NCBI GenBank assembly: GCA_037447655.1
Contig: JBBHKE010003144.1
Coordinates: 228,612-292,611 of the forward strand
Source: Zygnema cylindricum
Lineage: Eukaryota > Streptophyta > Zygnematophyceae > Zygnematales > Zygnemataceae
Length of the DNA: 64,000 bases
Direction: 5' to 3'
A model generated the notes under the pieces. That model was given only the letters and a program-made list of their open reading frames with translations, did not search any database and was not told the DNA's origin. How positions within the stretch are numbered: position 1 is the first letter of the stretch; every line of letters starts with the position of its first letter. Made by a program: the position numbers and the translations under genes. Positions 56,641-64,000 of the stretch are shown piece after piece.

Positions 56641-56975
56641 GTGTATAGTTTTGTAAAAGAATAATGGTAATTAAAGTATATATGATGTGAACCAATAAAT
56701 CGTAAAAATCGGGCAAAAATTGTGGAAAATTGTCGAAACTAGAAAGATTCGATCAAAGCTTAAAAATTGTTTGATGAAGCTGTGACAGCTATAGTAATCA
56801 TCCATCAGCTTAACTGTACAAAATTTTCCATACGTTTTTGGAAAGCTAAAAGCTCTGTACTTTCGAAAGTCTTGAGCCGTTTCTAAAAACAAATTGCCCG
56901 AAGAAACAGGCACCTAAAACCAAATTGGAAATCTATTGAACTGCGGTAGGGGTACGTCCCCATGATTTAAAGTAT
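56641..56975. other. Intergenic DNA with a relic GGG-type transposon end
   Basis: At 56947-56964, TAGGGGTACGTCCCCATG resembles the left end of the element at 23756-24564. It lies about 12 bases from the left LTR of copia element III, which may have inserted into that older transposon. The 80-codon minus frame here is not supported. Confidence 0.4.
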
Positions 56976-57944
56976 TTATAATTCTGTGTCCTCCATTGGA
57001 CAACAGAATTCATAAAGCCTCTACATAGTTTTGAAATAACCCACTTTAAGCCACAATCAATGCTGCTCAAGAAGGCAAACTAACAGTCTGAGTGCACCCC
57101 TCACTGAAAACGGCCAACCAGTCGATTAGTTATGAGCCGGCAAAAATGCCAATTTTATACAAAGCTCTCTAAGAGAGATGTGTCTATCTACCGAATTCCC
57201 TAAGTCCTAAACCCCTCTCACAACCCATATCTACTGAAGTACGAACCAATCATACAACTGTAAAGTACAAAAAGGTACTACGGTCGATGTACTTTTTGTA
57301 CGGTATGTGTACGACAAGGCCACTGAGTGGACGCGTGTCACCATTCCACTCATCCGTATGCTCCCTAGAATTCCTGCGACCAAATGTTATCCCTCCACGT
57401 GGTGCCAGGTCATGCCACGTCCATAAACGCCAAAAGTGACCATGCCGTGATCTCGACAGTGATAGAAGCCGTTCGATTAAATCGGACATTAAATGTCGGT
57501 TGTAGAAACAAATATCCGATTCATTTGTTTCGTGCGAAATGACGTCCGCACTGAAACTTTGCTTAATTCTATGTTCTTTTGTTCATATTTCAGTTAATCG
57601 ATTTTAGGATCATATATATGTTTAAATATATATCACACCCATGTAATCTAACAAACTTCTACATCAGACTAGATAAAGCTAACGGCTACGTCGTACTCTA
57701 CTGGTTGGAGGTTCGAGTCCTGCCGGAATCAAACTTTTGTTGAGAGTGACATAAGTCACTCTTTAGTCCTGTCTACTGAACTAAGGCAGCCATGGCTCAA
57801 CCACCCTTTTTGTCCTTCAGTGACTACAACAAGTATGGTGGCTAGAGAGAGGAGATGGAGGCAGGCTGTCCGCCCTTTTCTTTTTCTTATTTTACTGACC
57901 TAATTAGACCTAGAAAATACCCTATAAATCTAGTAATTTCAACA
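56976..57944 (-). mobile_element. 3' LTR of copia element III
   Basis: It is homologous throughout to 62283-63288, the 5' LTR of the same element, which is about 40 bases longer through one insertion. The right end TTTCAACA is the complement of a TGTTGAAAT start. On the plus strand it carries a perfect Pol III B-box, GGTTCGAGTCC (57710-57720), and the blocks CCATGGCTCAACCACC and CCTAGAAAATACCC near the right edge. A clean 5-bp target duplication is not visible. Confidence 0.85.
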
Positions 57945-57996
57945 CTACTCTTATTTTTTAGTATAACTTTAACTTCAATTTTAGTCCACACTTTCC

Positions 57997-58461
57997 TCAA
58001 CAATATTTTAACTTGGGAGAAGGCACTGGTTTTGTCATCATATCAGCCACCATTTCCTCATCTGATCTATATATAAGATTCACAATCTTATTCTCAACTT
58101 TTTCTCTCACAAAACTCAATCTTATGTTTATATTCTTAGCTTTAAAATGATGTTTTAGATTAGTTGCAATTGGAATGGGAGCTTGATTGTCACAAAACAC
58201 TTCATGCACTCCCTCTTTCATATACCCTAGTTCTTGCAAGAAGGACTTGACCCACATCAACTCTTTCATAACAGAACAAGAGGCCATGTACTCAGCCTCC
58301 TTAGTAGACTGAGCAACCACTTTTTGTTGCTTACTGCTCCAACAGCAAGCACCTTCCCCCACATACAACACATACCCAGAAGTGCATCTTCTCATAGGTG
58401 CATCCCCATAACTAGCATCACTCCAAGTAGTGATATCAGCGTGCTCCCCTCCCAAATGCAA
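57997..58461 (-). pseudogene. Copia element III, RNase H domain
   Basis: A 154-codon minus frame: TTWSDASYGDAPMRRCTSGY, STKEAEYMASCSVMKELMW (catalytic E), HEVFCDNQAPIPIATN (catalytic D) and HHFKAKNINIRLSFVREKV, ending DMMTKPVPSPKLKYC. The classical D-E-D residues are present. It lies just inside the 3' LTR. Confidence 0.92.
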
Positions 58462-58518
58462 CCATAACTATCTGGTTCCCACCAGATATCTCATGACTCT
58501 CTTGGTTACGTCCCAATC

Positions 58519-59560
58519 TCACTTCCTAGGATCATTAAGACTCCTACTGAGTACTCCAACTGCTGCCGCTATGTCTGGCCTAGTACGGTTCATAAAATAG
58601 ATCAAACTTCTTACGACATGTCTATAAGGGATAGACTTCATAAACTCTCTCTCCTCTGGACTCATCTGAACATCTAAGATCATCACTCGTTCTACACTCC
58701 CATCACTTATTTTTTTCAAGTCCATGGGAGTGGTACAACTGTTAGCTTTTTCCATCTGGAATTTCTCAAGCATATTACCTATTGTTTAATTCTCAGTAGG
58801 TCTGATAATCCTTTCCCCCTTATCTCTCTCCATTTGGATCCCCAAGATGTATCTTGCCTCACCTAAATCCTTCATATCAAATTTGCTTCTAAGATCTTTC
58901 TTTAGCCTATTAATATTTTCCAAAGACTTACTGTGCACAAGCAGATCATCCACATAGATTGCAATAAAAATGACACCATTCTTATCTTCAAACATGTAGA
59001 TAGAATGGTCACAACTGATCCGGATATTTCCCAGACAGGTGAGAAACTCATCTAGTTTGTTATTCCGCTTTCAAGGAGTTTGCTTCAATCCATATAAGGA
59101 CTTTATGAGCCTGCAAACTTTGCTCTCTTCTCTTTCCTCCACAAACCTCTTCGGTTGCCTCATGAAAATTTCTTCCTCTAACTCACCATTAAGAAAAGCA
59201 GTCTTAATGTCCATTTGGTGTATTTCCATGTCTTCCGCTGCTCCTAGACTAAGGAGAATTCTTACCGATGGGAACCGAACAACTGGAGCAAAAGTCTCCT
59301 CATAGTCAATCCCCTCCTTTTAGGTAAACCTCTTTCCTACCAATCGAGCCATATATCTCTCAATGGTATTATCTTGGTTTAGTTTTATTTTAAACACCCA
59401 TTTACAACCGATCGATTTAATGTCCGGAGGACAGTCGGCTAGTTCCCAAGTATTTGCTTCCATAATAGAGGCCATCTCATCATTTATGGCTCTAATCCAT
59501 CAGTCTCTCTCCGGACTATTCACTTCCTCGGAGTATGACTGAGGCTCATCTGGGTGAGAT
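58519..59560 (-). pseudogene. Copia element III, reverse transcriptase, broken
   Basis: In order on the minus strand: AINDEMASIMEANTWELADC, CKWVFKIKLNQDNTIERYMA, GIDYEETFAPVVRF, HQMDIKTAFLNGELEEEIFM (catalytic D), LIKSLYGLKQTP, then IAIYVDDLLVHSK with the YVDD catalytic motif (within 58995-58786), MKDLGEARYILGIQMERDKG, and the 58773-58519 frame with YRHVVRSLIYFMNRTRPDI. In-frame stops fall near 59320, 59070 and 58785. The domain order is complete but the gene is dead. Confidence 0.9.
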
Positions 59561-59922
59561 AGCTTAGTTACCTCATGAGCGACATGTTTTTCTTGAATAC
59601 ATTTGCTTCTCCTTCTCCCCGTTTCAAACTCCGAAGCTGGGATGGTGAGAAGTCTTAGATTTCTCATTTACTGTCTCATCGGTTCCCCTATCCATGGAAG
59701 CCAGTTCCGGTTCCTCCTCTTCTGTCTCTGCGAAGTCCATAGGAATGTGTGAGGTTTTTGGTGGATCTCCTATGTCCTAGATCTCCCCTAAATTTGCAAT
59801 TCATGTTTCACTCATGTCCCTTTCGGGAAAGACGGAGTCCTCCTCACCTTCAGACTCAAATCTGATTCTTATCTTCTTGGTATATTTAAAGGGGTCAAAT
59901 GACTTCCCTTCATCCATGACAA

Positions 59923-60837
59923 CTAGGTGTTTGTCAAAATGATATCTCTTTTTGCTAAGTCATAGACTTTATATCCCTTGACATACTCATCATATCCTAC
60001 AAAGTATCCAAGTTTTCCCGTAGCATCAAGTTTCCAGTTTTTCCTATCCGTGTCAAGACTGTAAACTTGGCTACCGAATACTTTAAGGTGAGAGATATCT
60101 AGTTTCCTTCCCACCCATCTCTCATAAGGTGTCATTCCCTTTACACCCGAGGTAAGGACTTTATTCTTAATGTAGTTGGCACAGTTCATCGCCTCTGCCC
60201 AAAATCTCTTTCCTATTTTCTTGTCGACCAACATACTTCATGCACTATCTCCTAGTGTTTGGTTGAACCTCTCACCTACTCCATTTTGTTCTAGGTTATA
60301 TGGTACAATTTTCTGTTGCTCAACTCCCTCATCTCTCAAGTATTCCTCAAATTGGTTAGAGGTATATTCCCCCTCATTATCACTCATTATCCTCTTAATG
60401 GGGGTTCAATGCAACTTCTCACTCCAGGCTTTATATTCTTTGAAGTAAGTTGGTGTTTCAGACTTTGTTTTTAGGAAGTAGACTCTAGAGTATCTAGGCC
60501 AATCATCGGTTATTGTCATCTTAAACCTCTTTCCTCCAACCGAAGGTAATTTTGCAGGTCCCCGAATATCTGTGTGGACCAGATCTAGTACTTTTTCACC
60601 TCTATATGTGGCGGCTTTGGGAAAGGGAAGTCTGTGAGCCTTACCTTTAGCACAACCACTACAATCATCCATCATTTCATTATCCCCAAACTGAATGCCT
60701 TCTACTACCTTAAGCTTTTTCATTTCCCTCATCCTATCAAAATGCACATGGCCCAATCGTTTATGCCAAATCATCAACTTAGGAACACCAACATAATAAG
60801 CATTCTTCTTTTCATTACTTTGGTTAAGCCTAAACAT
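59923..60837 (-). pseudogene. Copia element III, integrase, broken
   Basis: 60837-60406 contains WHKRLGHVHFDRMREMKKL and CSGCAKGKAHRLPFP (HHCC zinc domain), VHTDIRGPAKLPSVGGKRF and ITDDWPRYSRVYF (first two acidic residues). 60234-59923 contains KRFWAEAMNCANYIKN, TPYERWVGRKLDISHLKVFG and GKLGYFVGYDE of the C-terminal part. The stretch with the third catalytic residue (NGVGERFNQT) is readable at about 60300-60235 across a stop. The region at 59560-59922 is the decayed linker. Confidence 0.9.
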
Positions 60838-60882
60838 TCCTTAGCTACCCTTATCTGTCGTGAAGTAAACTTCTTCCCTATA

Positions 60883-61506
60883 CTAAGTTATAAAGACTCC
60901 CTTTCTAGTGAAGGTATCAAACTCTTTGTCATCTAACACAGACGTAGAGACAAGATTTTTACTTAGTTGAGGAATATAGAGTACATCTGAAAATGTGAGT
61001 ATAGAAGTCTTACCCTCCACTAAGACTTTTAGATCTACTGACCCCTCTAGATCTATAAAAACCACTCTCCCATCCCCATACTCTATCTCTACAATAAGGA
61101 TCTTTCTTAGCTTTGTGAAGAGTTGCTTATCACGATACATATGCATAGATGCACCTGAGTCCATGATCCATCCTTCCTGTGGAGCTTCCTGAATTGCTCC
61201 AAGGGCACACTTCTGTCTCCGAGGGATCTCCTTTTCCTCTAGACTCTCGTCAAGAAAAAGCTCCCCATCCTCCTTAGAGGACTCGTCCTCAGATTCTCCT
61301 GTCACCCTTGTGACCACAAGTGCCTTTTTCTTCCCTCCAGAAAGACCCCCTCCACGGATCTCTTGGAGCCTCAGCTCCGACACCTTAACATAATCTGCGA
61401 TGAAGTGTCCTGGCTTTTTGCAAAAATGACAAAGACCCTTTGGGGGCCTCAGCCCCCAAAATAATTTCTGTCCCCTTAGTAAGGTTTCTTCGGGTCTTTC
61501 CCCCAT
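60883..61506 (-). pseudogene. Copia element III, gag zinc knuckle and protease
   Basis: A 207-codon minus frame. Near its start CHFCKKPGHFIADY is a CX2CX4HX4C knuckle whose last Cys is Tyr, so it is probably weakened. Then an acidic linker, and GWIMDSGASMHMYRDKQLF with the protease DSGA motif, and DVLYIPQLSKNLVSTS at the end of the domain. It overlaps the gag frame by 30 bases in the -1 frame. After 60883 two in-frame stops separate it from integrase. Confidence 0.9.
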
Positions 61507-62303
61507 CGGTCCCCTCTTGCTGCTAGAGCTTGAATGCTCTTCCCTCCTCTCCTAATCTCCATTGTGTTTTCCTGCACAAGTATCATCTGGACCACTGTAT
61601 TCCACTTCCATGAACTATCAGTCATTTCCTCTACTCGGTACACTATGTTCTCGTATCCGTTTGGTAACTTCATGATGAGAGTGTTAACTATCATCTTTAT
61701 TCTACCTTTCCACCTGGCACATTCCATCTCTATATACAAACAGGAAAGATCATTAAAATAATCTAACATCTTTCCTCCTTTGTAAGTGTAACTCACTAGC
61801 TTTTGCTCAGCCAAGTGGAGCTCTTGAATAGTACCTGCTCTATGGATCTCCACCAAACTCACCCACAACTCCTCGGCTTTGTAAATGTGAAGGTGAGGGG
61901 TGGCCAACGCTTGAGTGAGCTGCCTTAGAATGAAGTTCTTGGCAGCCATGTTTACGTCTTCCCACATTTGAGTATTGTTCTCCACGGTCTTCACAGCCAC
62001 CGATCTTGGTGTCGTGGCTATAGGAGTGAGGGGTGTCTCCTTCCCTTTCCCCTTTTCGGACACACTGCTGACCCCATCATCTGCCTCCTCCGCACAAGCA
62101 GTCGCTGCTATAGGAAACCTAACTCCTCCAAATCTTGGTGGAGTTCCTAAAGGTGGATGTTTCACTTGTCCACTAACGATACCCCAGTATCGGTTTTCGC
62201 ACAAAGCCCCCATCATTATGGCTTCCCAATAGATGAACCCAGATCCATTGAAGGTGGGCACCGTAGAAGGTGGGCCCATAACTTGCAATTTTGTGTCCTC
62301 CAT
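61476..62303 (-). pseudogene. Copia element III, gag
   Basis: A 275-codon minus frame. The likely functional start is the ATG at 62279-62277 (MGPPSTVPTFNGSGFIYWE), because the upstream ATG at 62303 lies in the LTR. Gag landmarks are YWEAIMMGAL, WEDVNMAAKNFILRQLTQAL, EELWVSLVEIHRAGTIQEL, KMLDYFNDLSCLYIEME and LIMKLPNGYENIVYRVEEM. It is unusually well preserved compared with pol of the same element. The frame ends GDRWGKDPKKPY, and the zinc knuckle continues in the -1 frame. Confidence 0.88.
62271..62282 (-). promoter_or_regulatory. Primer-binding site of copia element III (half-tRNA-iMet type)
   Basis: The minus strand reads GTTATGGGCCCA immediately after the 5' LTR. All 12 bases are complementary to the anticodon region of eukaryotic initiator tRNA-Met (TGGGCCCATAAC). 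This matches the internal priming of Drosophila copia, Ty5 and Volvox Osser, not the 3'-end priming (TGGTATCAGAGC) common in flowering-plant copia elements. The ATG in it is in frame with gag. Confidence 0.8.
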
Positions 62304-63288
62304 TGGACTTCATAATTCAAGAAGCCTCTAGATAGTTTTCAACTAACCAACTTTAAGCCACATCACTGCAGCCCAAGAAGGCAAAGTGATAGTCTAACTG
62401 CACCCCTGTGCAACCTGGACTCCTCTTAGTCCGGGGAAAAAATAATCACTGAAAACGGTTAACCAACCGATTAGTTATGAGTCGGCAAAAATGCCAATTT
62501 TATATAAAGCTCCCTAAGAGAGAGGTGTCTATTACCAAATTTCCTTAGTCCTAAACCCCTCTCACAACCCCTATCTATTGAAGTATGAACCAATCATACA
62601 AGTGTAAAGTACAAAAAGGTACTACAACCGATGTACTTTCTGTACGGCCTGTGTACGACAAGGCCACTGATTGGACGCGTGTCAACATTCCACTCTTCCG
62701 TATGCTCCCCGAAATTCCTACAACCAAATGTTATCCCTCCACGTGGCGCCAGGTCATGCCACCTCCATAAACGCCAAAAGTGACCATTCCACGATCTCGG
62801 CAGTGATAGACACCGTTGAATTAAATACGACATTAAATGTCGGCCGTCGAAACAAATGTCTTATTCATTTGTTTTGTGCAAAATGAAGTCCGCATTGAAA
62901 CTTTGCCTAGTTTTATGTTCCTTTGTTCATATTTCAGTTAAATGGTTTCAAGATCATATATATGTTTAAATATATATATCACACCCCATGTAATCTAACG
63001 GACTTCTACGACAGACTAGATAGAGCTAACGGCTAGGTCGTACTCTACCGGTCGAAGGTTCGAGTCCTGTCGGACTCAACCTTTTGTTGAGAGTGACATA
63101 AGTCACTCTTTAGTACTGTCTGAACTAAAGCAACCATGGCTCAACCACCCTCTCTATCCTTTAGTGACTACAACAAGCATGGTGGCTAGAGAGAGGAGGT
63201 GGAGGCAGGTTGTCCGCCCTTTTCTTTTTCTTATTTTACTGATCTATTTAGACCTAGAAAATACCCTATAAAACTAGTAATTTCAACT
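62283..63288 (-). mobile_element. 5' LTR of copia element III
   Basis: It is homologous to 56976-57944. It carries the same B-box GGTTCGAGTCC (63057-63067, plus strand), GACGCGTGTCAACATTCCACTC and CCTCCACGTGGCGCCAGGTC blocks, and ends at TTTCAAC near 63287. It differs from its partner by many substitutions and one ~40-bp indel (about 62407-62450), so insertion of the element is not recent. Element III spans 56976-63288, about 6.3 kb. Confidence 0.85.
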
Positions 63289-63532
63289 ATATCGACTTTT
63301 CACTGTCGTTTTGACCTAAAACTCGAGGAACTATGAGAAAAACTTCAGCTAAGCGAGAAAATCATTTTTACCATAGTACAGTTCACGTCAATTCTATTCT
63401 TTGAATGTACTGCATGTTTGTCGTCATATGAACCCATTTTGTCGTTTTCCTCTTTTCGACCCCCGAGCAAGAGAATCCAGCCCATGAAATTTTTTCATCC
63501 AAAATCACCTCTGAGGGTGTTTTTAGTTTAAG
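63289..63532. other. Intergenic DNA, nothing recognised
   Basis: Ordinary DNA between the 5' LTR of element III and the terminal dispersed repeat. TTTGTCGTTTTCCT (about 63439-63452) recalls a phrase inside the element at 23756-24564, hinting at common origin. Confidence 0.35.
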
Positions 63533-64000
63533 TACCGCCCAAACAGCGAATGAAAAATGACCCAACATTTTAGGAAGAAGGATGTTGCTCGCTATTTTTC
63601 TCCGTGCCCTTCGCGCGAATGTACGCAAAAAATTTTGCCGGGGTCGCGGACCTCCACTTTTATTTATGGGGTCCTTTGCAAAAAAAATTCGTCGTCATCG
63701 CCTCTCCCCTCACCCTCTCACACCATCATTTATATCTTACACTTTTTAGAATGAGACACGACAATATTGGTATAAAACGAAAGATATTTTAAAAATATTA
63801 TTTTTGACAATTTTTAGGTTTTTTTTTTAATGGCAAGTCGGGTGAAAAATGTAGAAAAAACGAAATCGGAAAACCATGGCGGAAAGTTATTGAATTAGTG
63901 ACGTCGACGTTGTCAAAATTGAGCATGACGTCACAATGTCACCAAACCAAACTTCTACAATTTCACAAAAACCTAGATGTCCACCACTGTCATTGTTTTT
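63533..64000. repeat. Dispersed repeat, right copy of the pair at the window ends
   Basis: 63533-63825 matches 1-316 in the same orientation. Copy 2 lacks a ~20-base piece near its start (after AAAATGACCCA). It continues past the point where copy 1 hits a gap. The continuation (63830-64000) carries AACCATGGCGG, then TGACGTCGACGTTGTCA and TGACGTCACAATGTCAC, resembling 10225-10400. It runs off the window end. Confidence 0.75.

Noticed and set aside
57672-57726. A functional tRNA gene in the LTR of copia element III.
   Set aside because: The A-box to B-box distance is too short, no anticodon arm or acceptor stem can be paired, and the same sequence lies in both LTRs.

Overview
The window looks like nuclear DNA of a streptophyte, most likely a streptophyte green alga or another non-seed lineage. 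It holds a nuclear PsaL gene with a chloroplast transit peptide, a plant-type YODA/MEKK-like MAPKKK, and a CHASE-domain hybrid histidine kinase of the cytokinin-receptor type. All three are rich in introns, and the two signalling genes have very long introns. Intergenic DNA is packed with Ty1/copia retrotransposons, small inverted-repeat elements and simple repeats. Two 10-base N runs mark scaffold gaps. A zygnematophyte is possible, but this is inference; I cannot name the species.

Layout. 1-4.6 kb: dispersed repeats, a solo LTR, a 1.8-kb AT-rich satellite whose units switch orientation, and a repeat with an internal GA tract. 5.3-6.6 kb: PSAL, four exons, 221 aa. 7.6-10.4 kb: inverted-repeat elements and degraded repeats. 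11.2-21.9 kb: a nine-exon MAPKKK predicted at 1099 aa. 22.2-33 kb: a repeat mosaic with a 1.3-kb direct repeat in two copies, an 809-bp element with perfect 18-bp inverted ends, the 5' exon of a probable mitochondria-targeted protein cut off by a gap, an internally deleted copia element, inverted arrays of a ~118-bp tandem repeat, and a perfect TA-flanked MITE. 34.3-46.6 kb: a 14-exon CHASE histidine kinase predicted at 1234 aa, carrying a hAT-type insertion with 8-bp target duplication and a MITE in one intron. 46.6-64 kb: a MITE with long inverted ends, a non-LTR retrotransposon relic with a nuclease-like C-terminus, two copia elements on the minus strand (one with both LTRs), and further dispersed repeats. 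The last 0.5 kb is a second copy of the repeat that opens the window.

The three host genes share no obvious pathway: one is a photosystem I subunit and two are signalling proteins (cytokinin-type phosphorelay receptor and MAP kinase cascade). All three lie on the plus strand, while all substantial copia coding sequence lies on the minus strand. Exon joins were worked out by hand from reading frame, GT-AG borders and family alignment from memory. No similarity search was run.
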